A stretch of DNA of 64,000 bases from Papio anubis (taxonomy: Eukaryota; Chordata; Mammalia; Primates; Cercopithecidae), in contig NC_044996.1 in the NCBI RefSeq assembly GCF_008728515.1, positions 131,162,923-131,226,922 of the forward strand, written 5' to 3'. This document shows positions 12,225 to 22,506 of this stretch, piece by piece (positions within the stretch are counted from its first letter, which is position 1; each line of letters begins with the position of its first letter). The translations under genes and the position numbers were made by a program. The notes beneath the pieces are model-generated. The model made no database searches, was not told the origin of the DNA, and saw nothing but the letters and a program-made list of their open reading frames with translations.

Positions 12225-12465
12225 CAGGATCCTTAACCTCAGCCTATTGACATTTTGGACTGAATAATTATCTGGTGTTGGAAGGAGGACTATTCTGTGA
12301 TTGTAGGATGTTTAGCCATACCCCTGACCTCTACCTACCAAATGCCAGTAGCGTGCCCTATCCCCTACTCTCCACCCCTTCTTGCCTTTATTACAACCAA
12401 ACATGTCTTCATATACTGCTAAATGTCCCAAAGAGGCAAAATCTTCCCTGTTTGAGAATCACTAT
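12225..12465 (-). mobile_element. MER5A (hAT-Charlie non-autonomous DNA transposon)
   Basis: Matches the MER5A consensus over nearly its whole length in reverse: 'cctattgacattttggactg', 'gtaggatgtttagccatacc', 'ctgacctctacctaccaaat', 'gccagtagcgtgcc' and 'ctaaatgtcccaaagaggc'. The ends are near-inverted repeats of the caggaTcctta/gagaatcactat type. No transposase; such elements depended on Charlie transposase. Confidence 0.85.
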
Positions 12466-12477
12466 AATTTATCATGA

Positions 12478-12545
12478 CACTCTACATCTAAAACAAGATC
12501 ACTAGTGCTCATTTATCTCCTCTGGGCTCTTTCCCTTTTTTGGGA
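12478..12545 (+). repeat. Local direct repeat, copy 1
   Basis: About 60-70 bp beginning 'tctacatctaaaac' and including 'tctcctctgggctctt'. It recurs 1.2 kb downstream at 13672-13740 with a few differences. The intervening DNA contains an L2-like patch and an L1 3' UTR fragment. Origin unclear. Confidence 0.65.
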
Positions 12546-13009
12546 AATATAAAACTTTTCTTAACACCCCACTCTCTTTCTCTTTTCCAACCAATCCCCT
12601 TAACTCATCACCCAGATCCATAAGATTATAAACCTGTTATGATGACTTACTAGACTAGAACCAAAGTGAAATTGCTTTCATATGATCTTGTTCAGGCTAC
12701 TAACTCTCAAATTATCTCCGTCAGCTAGGAATGTGTCTACTCCCATTTGGTTGTTAGGTGCTAGTCTCAGGCAGAAGCAAATTCAGAATAGCTGTGAGAT
12801 GAGAAAGGCGAGGAAAACGTGAAAAATAGGCTTTTTAAAAGGGGGCTGGTGCAGATTAGAAGGAATCCAGGTTAAAACAGAATATGCTGCAAGTTGGGAA
12901 AAACGAAAATTCCAGCCACTGTACCTGCATACTCTAATCACTAAGCACAAAACTCTGCACTTAACTTCAGATATATGTCAAAACACTAATCCCCCCCACT
13001 TCCCAGTCT
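12546..13009. other. Unique sequence, nothing recognised
   Basis: Pyrimidine-rich at the start, otherwise ordinary non-coding DNA. No open frame or clear repeat. Confidence 0.45.
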
Positions 13010-13145
13010 ATTAAAATACTTCTCATCCTTCAAAGCTCAGATCAAGTGCTATCTCTTCTGTAATACCTTCTCCATTCCTTCCAGCTGGAACAAAATAAGC
13101 CTTCCCCTGGATTCTGCCAACATTTATCTCCACCTTGATCATTAC
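13010..13145 (+). mobile_element. Probable L2 fragment
   Basis: Text of the type 'cttcaaagctcagatcaagt' followed by 'atctcttctgtaataccttc' is typical of the L2 consensus just upstream of its 3' end. Short and diverged, so the call is tentative. Confidence 0.5.
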
Positions 13146-13511
13146 TAGGACTGATATTCTGTCCATGCTTTGATTATGTGTGCATTTGTGCCCATCCTGA
13201 GATGGCTAGCTTCTTGAATTTTATTTAGCAAAAACACCAGGGCAAGAATGCCTGTGCAGTGGTACAGTAGGTTACATAGAAGGCAGAATGAAAATGGATA
13301 GAGAAGAAACAGGCAGCATAAAGACAATCAAAGAAAGGGTCATTTTAAAGTCAGAACTTTTAGGGAAATTTGGAGCTAAGCTCACCTTGACATTTGTATC
13401 CAAGAAACTTCTACAACTGGGATAAAAGAAAAAACCTGTTAACTGTGAAATAGAGGAAGGGATCTTTTGAGTAAGTGGTTCTTAAATGGAATCACTTGGA
13501 AGGTTTCTTTT
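13146..13511. other. Unique sequence, nothing recognised
   Basis: No repeat family or credible ORF seen. The minus-strand ORF at 13145-13327 has no recognisable domain. Confidence 0.4.
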
Positions 13512-13665
13512 TTAAAAAATGTCAGCTTTGACTTTAGATTCAAGGGTTACATATGTAGGTTTGTCACATGGATATATTGTGTGATGCTGAGTTTTGGGAC
13601 ATGAATGCTCCCATCATCCAGGTAGTAAGCACAGCACCCAACAGTTAATTTTCCCTCTTTCCATC
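13512..13665 (-). mobile_element. L1 3' UTR fragment (L1PB/L1MA-like)
   Basis: Carries the antisense L1 3' UTR text 'gggttacatatgtaggtttg', 'ttgtgtgatgctgagttttg' and 'cccatcatccaggtagtaag'. It precedes the antisense ORF2 N-terminal region at 13745 with the central part of an L1 missing, so this may be the same element after a large internal deletion. Confidence 0.7.
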
Positions 13666-13671
13666 ATTACA

Positions 13672-13740
13672 TTCTAAATCTATGTAAAATGAAATTACTA
13701 ATGTTCACTTATCTCCTCTGGGCTCTTCCTCTTTTTGTAG
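13672..13740 (+). repeat. Local direct repeat, copy 2
   Basis: Second copy of the segment at 12478-12545, sharing 'tctcctctgggctctt' and its flanks with several substitutions. Confidence 0.65.
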
Positions 13741-14022
13741 AAAAAAAATGTTGGGTGCATATATAGAGTAATTAAATCTTCTTGTTGAATTGAACTCTTT
13801 ATCATTATGTAAGGACCTTCTTTGTCCTTTTATAACGGTTGTTGGTTTAACATCTGTTTTATCTGATATAAAATAGTGACTCTTGCCCTTTTTTTCATTT
13901 GCATGATAGGTCTTTCTCCTTTCCTTTACTTTGAGCCTATGGGTGTCTTTACATGTGAGATGGGCCTCTTGAAGACAGCATACAGTTAGGTTTTAGGTCT
14001 TGGTTTTTTTATCCAACTTGCC

Positions 14023-14030
<8 letters not shown>
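14023..14030. repeat. Target-site duplication of minus-strand Alu (ACTCTGTG), outer copy
   Basis: ACTCTGTG precedes the microsatellite and T tract and recurs right after the Alu 5' end at 14379-14386. The join reproduces the uninterrupted L1 antisense text. Confidence 0.7.

Positions 14031-14078
<48 letters not shown>
14031..14078 (+). repeat. (TG)n(TA)n microsatellite born in an Alu tail
   Basis: About 16 TG units followed by about 8 TA units lie between the Alu target duplication and the Alu poly-T. On the Alu strand this is the 3' end of the A tail, a known birthplace of microsatellites. The ORFs here (runs of Cys-Val) are artefacts of the repeat. Confidence 0.9.
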
Positions 14079-14096
<18 letters not shown>

Positions 14097-14378
14097 GAGA
14101 CAGAGTCTTCCTCTGTTGTCCAGGCTGGAGTGCAGTGGTGCGATCTCAGCTCACTGCAACCTCAGCCTCCTGGGTTCAAGCAATTCTCCTGCCTCAGCCT
14201 CCCAAGTAGCTGGGAGTACAGGCACACGCCGCCACACCTGGCTAATTTTTTGTATTTTAGTAGAGAAAGGTTTCACCGTGTTGCCCAGGCTGGTCTCAAA
14301 CTCCTGAGCTCAGGCAATCCACCCACCTTGGCCTCCCAAAATGCTGAGATTAGAGGCGTGAGCCACTACACTCAGCCT
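14079..14378 (-). mobile_element. AluS, minus strand
   Basis: Full-length dimeric Alu in reverse: poly-T, 'gagacagagtcttcctctg', 'ggctggagtgcagtggtgcg', 'tgcctcagcctcccaagtag', a middle A-rich region, and the left arm ending 'gtgagccactacactcagcc'. The diagnostic text ('aacacggtgaaacc' on the sense strand) favours AluS over AluJ. Flanked by ACTCTGTG duplications. Alus are 7SL-derived and non-autonomous, moved by L1 proteins. Confidence 0.93.
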
Positions 14379-14715
14379 ACTCTGTGCCTTTTAGGTGGGG
14401 TCATTTAGACCATTTACATTCAAGGTTAATATTGATATGTGAAGTTTTGATGCTATCATGTTGTTGTTAGCTGGTTGCTTTATAGTCTTGATTGTGTAGT
14501 TGTTTTATAGAGTCTGTGGGCTATGTGCTTTCATGTGTTTTTATGGCAGCAGATGTTCTTTTGTTTCCATGTTTAGAACTCTCTTAAGAATCTCTTGTAG
14601 GCTGGTAACAAATTCCCTTAGTGATTGCTTGTGTGGAAAAGATTATTTTCCTTCATTTATGAAGCGAGTTTGGCAGGATATGAAATTTTTGGTTGGATTT
14701 TTTTTTTTTTTTAAA

Positions 14716-14730
14716 GAATGCTAACATAGG
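14716..14730. repeat. Left target-site duplication of plus-strand Alu
   Basis: GAATGCTAACATAGG, repeated with one change at 15051-15065 after the Alu tail. Confidence 0.9.
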
Positions 14731-15050
14731 ACTGGGCATGGTGGCTCACACCTGTAATCCTAGCACTTTGGGCAGCCAAGGCAGGTGAATTAGAGTTCAA
14801 GACTAGCCTGGCCAACATGGCAAAACCTCATCTCTATTAAAAATACAAAAATTAGCTGGGTGTGGTGGTGAGCACCTGTCATTCTAGCTAGTCAGGTGGC
14901 TGAGGTGAGGTGGGAAGATCTCTTGAATTCAGGAGGTAAAGGTTGCAGTGAGCCAAGACCATGCCACTGCATTTCAGCATGGATGATGGAGTGAGGCTGT
15001 GTCAAAAAACAAAAAAACAAAACAACAACAACAACAACAACAAAAAACCA
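14731..15050 (+). mobile_element. AluS, plus strand, with (CAA)n-type tail
   Basis: Begins 'actgggcatggtggctcaca', has both monomers, and ends in an A-rich tail that evolved into AAAAAAC and (CAA)n units (15003-15050). 'gcctggccaacatggcaaaa' points to an AluS type. Well diverged. Flanked by a 15-bp target duplication with one mismatch. Confidence 0.93.
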
Positions 15051-15065
15051 GAATGCTAAAATAGG
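15051..15065. repeat. Right target-site duplication of plus-strand Alu
   Basis: GAATGCTAAAATAGG, partner of 14716-14730. Confidence 0.9.
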
Positions 15066-15229
15066 CTCAGTTTCTTCAGGCTTGTAAGGTTTCTGCTGAA
15101 AAGCCCACAGTTAGCCTGACGGGGTTCCCTTTTTTAAGTAATATGCCCCTTTTCAATAGTGGCACTTAAGAGTAAGGGCCATCTCTTTACGTATAAAGCA
15201 GATAGATGGGCTCTTACTTATCCATGCAT

Positions 15230-16669
15230 CTGTTTTATATTTCAGTGCATATAGAACAGTGATCTAGGGAGGGCAAGAGATGACTCCCTCATCAAGTCTA
15301 TTCCTGGGCCTAGGCAGAGCCGCCTACAATTACTGGCGCCACACCTGCATTTCCTTAGCCCTAAGTGGGGCGTAGGCAGGCCTGTACTCGCTGCTCCCTC
15401 AGGGGCAGTCTGAGCTGAAGGTTAGGTCACCAGGAGGCCTGCAACTCTTCTCCAATAACCCACTAGTCCTCCGAGCTTGGCAAAGTCAGAGCAGGTTGTG
15501 GAGTATGTCTGCGGGTGGTTTTGTGATGCCGTGGGTCAAGGGTGGATGATCCCCAAGCAGGGGCCTTGTGCCATGACCCTGCAACTTGTATGGCACCTGT
15601 AAGCCTGAGGTTTTCAGCCCAGCAAACATCTGTGGGGCCCACACAGCTCATGCGCCCCCAACTAGGTCTCTCTCTGGCATCTGCCCCAGGAGTAGTCCCA
15701 ACAAGCTAGGCTTGTCCCAAACCTTTTTCTCCCTCTAGGGAGCACTGTCGCCTGAAACACCTGGGCTCCCTGAGGCAGAATCTGTGGCTGGATGACAGGC
15801 TACACCCCTTCCTGGACTGGTCTTGTGCAGGGAGGGACACCCAGCTCCTGTGCCAGCACATGAGCCTATACCACACTCTTCTCAGTGTTCTGAAACTGGG
15901 GGCTCCTCCCCAACTTGAGCTCAGGCCACAGATCTCAGCTGGATACCCCTGGACAGTGTGCTCAAATCCTGGGGTATTATGATGGGGCCCACAGTTTTGT
16001 CTTCTGGCCCATTGGGTCAAGCACTGGCTGTGCTAACAGGATGGGGGCTGGGGTGCTGAACTGCTCCCAGGCTGCAGGCAAAACATTCAGGCAGGGAATT
16101 GGAGGTTGTGCTCTGGGCACCCTCCTGTGGGAGACCCAGGCAGGTGGTCTTGGGAGGGGACGGCAGGCAAGTGGGCACATGGATCAGATGCACTCTAGTT
16201 TTGTGGGAAAGATAGCTCTGCTTTCTCCCCACCTGGCCACCAGCAGGGCTAGAGCCACTCAGAGCAAGATGGAGAGCCTTGGGGGATGGGTGCCTATGGC
16301 TGCATTTTACTGAAGCTGCATCTGGCACCATGACACCTTTTAGGCTCCACACAGGTTTAAGCTCTGCCTCCCCTGGGGAGTTCCCCCTGCAAACTCAAAT
16401 GTCTATGTGAGTCATGGGATCTCTTTTTGCTAGGATCCCAGAGGTCCACAGTGGGAGGGTGGTTCCCTGGAGTTCCTTCACTCACCTCTTCCTTAGGATC
16501 AGGAGCCAGTCCTGGCACTTGGCAGCTCTGTGCAAGCTTCCCAGCTTCCTCCCTCTTCAATTTTGGTGTCTGCATCTCCTCTCTGTCGACTTTCAGTATT
16601 TTCTCTCAAAAGATCTGTTTGAAGTGTGATGTTTTACTCGATATTTTGTTGTCAGGTTCACGAGTACAC
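15230..16669 (-). promoter_or_regulatory. GC-rich block, probably the 5' UTR of the old minus-strand L1
   Basis: Markedly GC-richer than its surroundings and without a credible gene. On the minus strand it lies directly upstream of the ORF1 relic at 14470-15160, exactly where the long (1.5-2 kb) GC-rich 5' UTR of an L1PB/L1MA-type element would be. ORFs of up to 132 codons appear on both strands (15915-16313 +, 16017-16352 -, 15706-16020 -) but have no recognisable domain. The alternative is internal sequence of an ERV attached to the LTR at 16674; the PBS-like text at the LTR edge leaves that open. Confidence 0.55.
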
Positions 16670-16673
16670 CAAA

Positions 16674-16978
16674 TGTCCTGCTCGGGGTCAGGTTCCAGCT
16701 TATGCTGAGGTCTGAAGGGAGTGGGTGGATGAGCAGATAGTTGAAAGAACACTCGGCGGGCGGGGCAGGCAGGTGAAATGTAGTTTTATTCAGTAGCTCT
16801 CTCATCAGCAGCTCATTCACACTGTCCACCTTGTCTCAGCTGCTTGAGCCGGTGGTTTCCACACACAGCTGCATGGCTGGCTCTCCCTTCAGGGTCAGCA
16901 GCTTAACTCTTTCTTCTCTAGGCACGAGCGAGCTGAGCTGTGTCCTGGTTCCCCTCGTCCATCTGCAAAGACGGACAG

Positions 16979-17012
<34 letters not shown>

Positions 17013-17149
17013 CCGGTGAAAGCACGCCTATACAGTGTCAGCGGGGCAATTATATCTTTTATAGACAATAGTGGCGTAGGTCCAAGGGATGGCCTTTCCA
17101 TGTTATGGCTAATGGCTGTGATAACAAGTGGAGTTATATGACTGCACTA
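16674..17149 (-). mobile_element. Minus-strand LTR, ERV1-like (family not named)
   Basis: On the minus strand it shows LTR order: a TATA-type box (TATAAAAG, complement of 17057-17064), a purine repeat, a GC-rich leader, AATAAAA (complement near 16786), a GC-rich stretch, and an end ...GAGCAGGACA. The length of about 475 bp is normal. CAAA occurs at both proposed edges (16670-16673, 17150-17153), but the distal edge ends in TA rather than CA on the plus strand. The boundaries and solo status are therefore uncertain. No viral coding sequence is recognised. Confidence 0.6.
16979..17013 (+). repeat. (CT)n microsatellite inside the LTR
   Basis: About 17 CT units with one TTT interruption. It explains the Ser-Leu and Arg-Glu runs in overlapping ORFs. 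Confidence 0.9.
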
Positions 17150-17305
17150 CAAACTCGCTGAGTCATGCAGAATATAAATATCCTACCTCGGCCTATCCTT
17201 GACCACAGCACAGCCATGTTCCTTATATTTGGTTTCCCTTGGTAAGTGAGGCATTTCCCAGCTGCATCTCATGGGCCACCTTAGTTCATTTTCCCCACCT
17301 GAAAG

Positions 17306-17450
17306 GCTTCTAACAACAGATTGCTGGGCTCTAGTCCTAGAAATTTTGATTTGGTGAGTCTGGAGCAGGGCCTGATAATATGCATTTTTAAGGAGTTTCC
17401 AGGTTATGGTGCTATTGGTGGTCGAGCACCACATTTTGATAACCACTGGT
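17306..17450 (+). mobile_element. hAT-Charlie-type MER relic
   Basis: 'acagattgctgggctctag', 'ggcctgataatatgcatttt', 'aaggagtttccaggttatgg' and 'accacattttgataaccact' match the common terminal consensus of MER3/MER5/MER58-type non-autonomous DNA transposons. Only one end is clear. Exact family not resolved. Confidence 0.7.
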
Positions 17451-17454
17451 GTAG

Positions 17455-17955
17455 GCTAACCCTCAAGGTTCCTCCACCTGTGGAGTCCAGCCCAGCAGCA
17501 CTGCTATGGAAAGTTATTGGGGGAAGGAATTATATAGTGGAAACAAACTGGGAAGCCCCTCCTCTTTGCTGAGCAATCTAGAATCTTCCCATGAGCTTTG
17601 GCTCTGGGCCTCTTTTAATGACTTTAGACACATATTTAGTAAGAAGTTTATATTCATCTTTATATATCTGAAATGCTTTGCACACAATAGATGGGGGATA
17701 TAGAATACAGGCTCATTACGTGAAAACATGCATGGAATGAATTTAATATTCTTGCAGTTCTTGCATGTCCATTGCATAAAGAAATTTCCTAATAAAAGTT
17801 TGTTAGTCTTGTTGCTCCTATTGGTAATGATGCCATAACATCCTTCTCAATGTGATGCTAAACGTACGGAAGATAAGGAAATGTTTAGAGAAATGAATAA
17901 TAAGTTTTGCAAAGATAAAAGTCTAGAAAGCTAGTCTAGGCTGAAGATATTGCCC
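17455..17955. other. Unique sequence, nothing recognised
   Basis: Ordinary AT-rich DNA with no supported ORF or repeat. Confidence 0.45.
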
Positions 17956-17959
17956 ATAA

Positions 17960-18075
17960 TATGGCAGGTAGGTGGGGAGATAGAGAGAGATTGATAGATA
18001 GATGAAATAGAAATTGATTGATAGATGAGATAGAGATAGATAGATAGAGACGGAGATAGATAGATAGCTAGAACC
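17960..18075 (+). repeat. (GATA)n-like degenerate microsatellite
   Basis: Interrupted GATA/GAGA units ('gatagatagatg', 'gagatagatagatag'). Read on the minus strand it gives the Tyr/Leu/Ser runs of a spurious 79-codon ORF. Confidence 0.85.
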
Positions 18076-18103
18076 AGAGATACCCACAAACCTCATGGAT
18101 TCT

Positions 18104-18640
18104 GTGGCAGATAGACCTCTAAGATTGCCCCTAGGATCTCCACCCCTGGTATTCATGCCCATGTATACTCTACTCGTTTTGAGTGTCCTGGCTCACTACA
18201 GTGATTTGTTTTAAAGAATTGAATACAGCAAAAGTGATGGAGATTACTTCCTTGATTAGGTTACAAAACATTGTATCTTCCTTTCATTTTATTTGTACTC
18301 TCTCTCTTTTGTCTTTTCATGTGCTCAATCTGACAAAGTCAGCTTTGATGGAGAGGCCACATGGCAATGACTTCAGAACAGCCTCTGACCAAAAGCCAGT
18401 GAAGAACTGAGCCATCAGCTCAACATGGGCCCAACAACCTGATGAGTGAGCTAGGAAGCAAATCCTTCTAAGTTAAGCCTTGAAATCACACTGGCTTTGT
18501 TAGACACCTGGAGACAGTGGGCCTAGTTAACTCGTATGTGCATTCCTGATCCACAGAAACTGTGAGATAATAAATGTGTTTTAAGGTGCTAAGTTTGGGG
18601 GTTATTTATTATGCAGTAATAGATAATGACACATATTATT
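18104..18640 (+). mobile_element. ERVL/MaLR-type LTR (MLT1/LTR16-like)
   Basis: Begins 'ggcagatagacctctaagat' and ends 'cacagaaactgtgagataat' + 'aaatgtgttttaaggtgcta' + 'tatgcagtaatagataatga', the shared 3' end (polyadenylation signal AATAAA followed by a GT-rich end) of mammalian ERVL-class LTRs. Old and diverged. No internal viral sequence beside it, so probably solo. Family name uncertain. Confidence 0.7.
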
Positions 18641-18687
18641 TTCTAAAAATGTCAAATAATGTATTCTGCAGAGCATCAAAGAAGTAG

Positions 18688-18696
18688 TGTGTGTGA

Positions 18697-18729
<33 letters not shown>

Positions 18730-18779
18730 AGAGAGAGAGAGAGAAAAAGAAACAGAGAGACAGAGAGAGACAGACAGAT
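18688..18779 (+). repeat. Compound (TG)n(GA)n microsatellite
   Basis: About 20 TG units (one interruption) run into GA-rich units 'cagagagagagagagaaaaa' and degenerate 'agacagacagat'. It explains three overlapping low-complexity ORFs. Confidence 0.95.
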
Positions 18780-19149
18780 CAGGCAGGGTTCCAAAAACAT
18801 TTCTGATCTCATTTCCCATTGCACAAGATTCGTTGCTAATCTGATCCCCTAAAAAATTAAACACCAAAAGTTCCAGAATTAATTAGGGTCATCACTATTA
18901 TCATTATTATTCAAACTTTCCAGACCTAATTGTGCCATCCCACTCACTTTACTCACAACTATTGACAGAACTGTGATATTTGTAATAATGGTTGGTCTTA
19001 GCCTTTCTGACTCACATTTTAACTCTACTCAGATCTTCTTGCAGACGTAAGTGGGAATGAAAGAGAATGTAGCTGTGTCCTGGCCATGGCTAGAGTTTAA
19101 AGTACCACAACTATACATAAACATCTCTACACATCAAGAATCACAGACA

Positions 19150-19255
19150 ACATTCCATCCATCACTTATCCATCCAATTTTCAACAAATGTTTACTGAAT
19201 GCCTACGTTGAGCAATGCACCATGCTAGGAAGAATAATTGAAAGATGGCCATGAT
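19150..19255 (-). mobile_element. L2 3' end fragment
   Basis: 'caacaaatgtttactgaatg' + 'cctacgttgagcaatgcacc' + 'atgctaggaag' matches the reversed 3' end of L2 (a LINE of the CR1 group). Confidence 0.7.
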
Positions 19256-19784
19256 CATAACGTGTTCATATTCCCTTTTAAATTTACAGTAACCATGACA
19301 CCTCCCTCACCTCTACAGTGTTTTCTTTTTAGCAGTGTCTATATAGCAAGTATTTTTAGCACATTGCCATTTGTGAAATGCTGTCAGCGAAAAAGCTAAT
19401 TCCTAAGAACAGACAAGAAGTCTGCCATTGGCAGGTACTTCAGCTAGGCTTTTCAAAGATGAAACACCAACAGTGGGCCATTTGCTATTGCTGGCATGAC
19501 ATTTGACTTGATATTTGAAACTCTTGTCTGGCCATTTCCCAAGGGGCCACAACGAAGGCTCAAGGGGCCTCCCTGTAAAGATGAACCACAGCAAGGCAGA
19601 TACCAGTGTGTGTCTGACATGGATTCAGCTCGGCTTGCACAGTCAGCCTGTAGCACAACCACAGTTCATAAAATCCCATGTCCCTCAGGGTTCCCAGAGA
19701 TCATAAGAAGTAAACAAAAGACAGAATAAGCTCATGAGACACATTGCTTTTAACTAAAAAGCAATATACAAGTATCAAAATAAA

Positions 19785-20440
19785 TCCAGAAAAGGCCATT
19801 TGGCAATCCATATGAGAAGATTTAATTTGTATTTTGCATATCTTTTGATCTAGCAAATCTAATTATAGGAATTTATCCTAAGTTGTGTGGGGGAGTGGGG
19901 AGATCATAGGGCTTTGAAAATCTATGACTACAGGGGCATTTGTTAAAATGATGTTTATGAGGAAAGAAATTAGAAACCACCTAAATATGCACCAAGAGAG
20001 GACAGGATAAATTAACTATTACATAATCATACAATGGAAAATAATTTAGCCATTAAATAACATTGTGGAAGAATAATTAAGAACTAGGGAAATATTAATG
20101 TTCAGTATGTATTATTAAATAAAGTGAAAAGGCAGGTTAAGAAACAAGTACAATATTTTTATGTTTGTGTTAAAAAATGTATGTGCATACTATATATATG
20201 TACATATATATATAGAGAGAGAGAGAGGTGGGAATGTTAATAGTGGTTTTATCTCAATATTGGGTTTTTGGATAATTTAAATATTATTTTTATTTAACTA
20301 TATGGTTTATATTTTTCATAATGAGCATATAGTTTTGAGATTAGGGATAATTTCAATTTTATTACTTTTATTTTACTATTGTCTGTATTTTCTATAATGA
20401 ACACACATTGCTTAGAAAAACATTAAATTATTATTTATAA
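19785..20440 (+). mobile_element. Old L1ME/HAL1-like 3' fragment
   Basis: 'aggaatttatcctaagttg', 'tagaaaccacctaaatatgc', 'catacaatggaaaataattt' and 'taatgagcatatag' follow the 3' coding end and UTR of very old L1/HAL1 elements. A (TA)n(GA)n stretch lies inside at about 20190-20227. No open frame. Confidence 0.65.
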
Positions 20441-21235
20441 AGGGATCAATTAACTGAAAGTGTACATTAAAGAAATTCTTAAACTAAATCTTGAGGTTTT
20501 AAGTACATGAAAAGGGAATAAATGTAACTGAGCATATTCAATTCTGCCTTCTGCCCAGCAACTTAGCTATCACTCAAAGGAAATAAAAAGTTGAGTTTAA
20601 AACATCACTGTCACATAACCACCCTAAATCTTGTTATCTTCTGGAATTGAGACTTTTTTTTTGCCAATGACTGAACCGAAAGGAACTTTTCTTTTTGCTG
20701 GCGGAGGAGGAAATGGTCTTGTTAGGAGGAAGGAGAGAAAGCACACCCTCATATAAGGATAACCAGATGCCAGCTGGGGACAGCACATATCTGTGGCCGC
20801 TACTTACAGAGGTTCTCCAAGGCAGTTCAAATGTGAACACATTTTCTGTTCAGGGGCAGTGTAAGTTTTTCATTTTTAAAATTAGTCTCAATAGGCAACT
20901 TCAAGGAAACCAAAGTGGTAGAAGATATAAGTATTATAGGTATAAAAATATTTAGTCTCTTTCTAAAATTAAGCAGAACTTGATATTTTAGAAGGCAACT
21001 ATTTTTTATCTTAAATCAAAACAATGCTTCACATTTAAGTAATTTTTGTCTCTAAACTTTTCTATTTCTTTTATCTAAATAAAAAAGAGAAGCTCTCAAC
21101 CAGAGTTTGAGGCATACATAAAATAGCAAAATAGACCAAAAACATATAATTTAACAAATACTGTGACTCAATTATGTTACTTCTTTCTAGGAGACACAAA
21201 ACACATTCTGAGGAAATATGCATTCACTACATGTG
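20441..21235. other. Unique AT-rich sequence, nothing recognised
   Basis: No repeat or ORF that I can support. Confidence 0.45.
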
Positions 21236-21239
21236 CACG

Positions 21240-21630
21240 GGAATCATTCATTTACTCATTTAACATGAATTATCACCCACAAAGTGTTAAGTACCTAGAA
21301 TAAAGAGATAACGATCAATCCTGTCCTACAGACCCACCTTAAAAAGAATAGGTGGGGCAGTTGAGACAGAAAATACGTTAAAGTCTTCTTTGTGTGGCAG
21401 AGAAACAAATTATATTTTCAACACAATGTATTAAGTGCTTTAATAGATTAATGCACAGTGTGATTTCTATTGGCACCAGAGGACAGACATTTGAAAAATA
21501 CTCGACAGGAAAAGACATTAGGGAGGCTTCCAAGAGGAGGAAAGACTTTTGCTGAATCTTGAAAGGATGGAGAGTTAACCCAGTAGATGAGTGAGGAATA
21601 CATGTGGGGCACAGAGATGTGTCACTGATG
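21240..21630 (-). mobile_element. L2 fragment
   Basis: Starts with the reversed L2 3' end ('attcatttactcatttaaca...') and continues with 'gggaggcttccaagaggagg' and 'gctgaatcttgaaaggatgg', words of the L2 antisense consensus. Compare 43405-44300. Confidence 0.65.
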
Positions 21631-21844
21631 AAATGTAGGCTGGATACATCTAAAACAAAGGAATTCTTAGGGCAACATAATGATACCTGCTAATTTCTCT
21701 TATTTCATTAAAACAGAATTTGATTATACATTGACATTTAGCAAGCTCATAGGTTTAAGAAATTGCGAGATTGTTCAACTATGGCATATTAGGTTATTGT
21801 TAAAAATTATTCATTCACCCCTCTTTCACTTTGTGGGTGGAACA

Positions 21845-22175
21845 TACTTGCTCATCCCTTGATTTTGGGTTTGTCTACTTGCTTGCATTAGACAGTGGAA
21901 TGTCAGGAGATACAAGGCTTGAAAAGTACTTGAGAGATTGGGCTTTCTCATGCGCACCTCTGCAAACCTATGGAAAGAACTTGTTCTGACTAGCTCACTG
22001 CTCTTGGGAGGAAAATGAGAGAAACGAAGAGCAGAGCCTCCCCACCCAAGTCCTCCTAGATAGCCATCCCTGAGCTGATATTCAGACTTGTGACCTTATT
22101 GTTGTATGCCTCTGAGATTCTGTGGTTGTTATGCAGCAGTATCGTGGTCATAGTTACTGATACACCAATCAAAAA
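21845..22175 (+). mobile_element. ERVL-class LTR 3' part (tentative)
   Basis: Ends 'tgtggttgttatgcagcagt' + 'atcgtggtcatagttactga', the typical final words of old ERVL/MaLR LTRs. The upstream part is poorly matched. Confidence 0.45.
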
Positions 22176-22206
22176 TATTTCCTGATACAGTGTGTATGAT
22201 TCCAAA

Positions 22207-22223
22207 CATAACTAACATTTCTT
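22207..22223. repeat. Left target-site duplication of rearranged L1 (17 bp)
   Basis: CATAACTAACATTTCTT directly before the L1 poly-T, repeated exactly at 24420-24436. The last T residues may belong to the tail. Confidence 0.92.
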
Positions 22224-22506
22224 TTTTTTTTTTTTTTTATACTTTAAGTTCTAGGGTACATGTGCATAATGTGCAGGTTTGTTACATATGTATACTTGTG
22301 CCATGTTGCTGTGCTGCACCCAACAACTCGTCAGCACCCATCAACTTGTCATTTACATCAGGTATAACTCCCAATGCAATCCCTCCCTGCTCCCACCTCC
22401 CCCCTCCCCATGATAGGCCCCGGTGTGTGATGTTCCCCTTCCCGAGTCCAAGTGATCTCATTGTTCAGTTCCCACCTATGAGTGAGAACATGCGGTGTTT
22501 GGTTTT

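Larger units (their letters stand above)
13745..15160 (-). mobile_element. Old L1 (L1PB/L1MA-like): ORF2 start and ORF1 end, split by two Alus
   Basis: On the minus strand, 13745-14022 and 14387-14470 match the N-terminal endonuclease part of ORF2 ('atgggtgtctttacatgtga' antisense text). 14470-14715 and 15066-15160 match the spacer and the C-terminal part of ORF1 ('gcttgtaaggtttctgctga'). Two AluS insertions interrupt it, each with a readable target duplication. The coding sequence is heavily decayed. With the GC-rich block at 15230-16669 it forms one L1 read 5' to 3' on the minus strand. Confidence 0.75.

Noticed and set aside
14000..14307. ORFs with Cys-Val repeats and an Alu-like tail
   Set aside because: The frame reads a (TG)n microsatellite and then an antisense Alu; no gene.
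15706..16352. Overlapping ORFs in the GC-rich block, as a possible exon cluster
   Set aside because: Open on both strands because of high GC and low stop density; no splice-like structure or domain; position fits an L1 5' UTR.
17960..18779. Regular repeats as a possible CRISPR-like array
   Set aside because: GATA, TG and GA microsatellites; no constant repeat with variable spacers, and the genome is a mammal.
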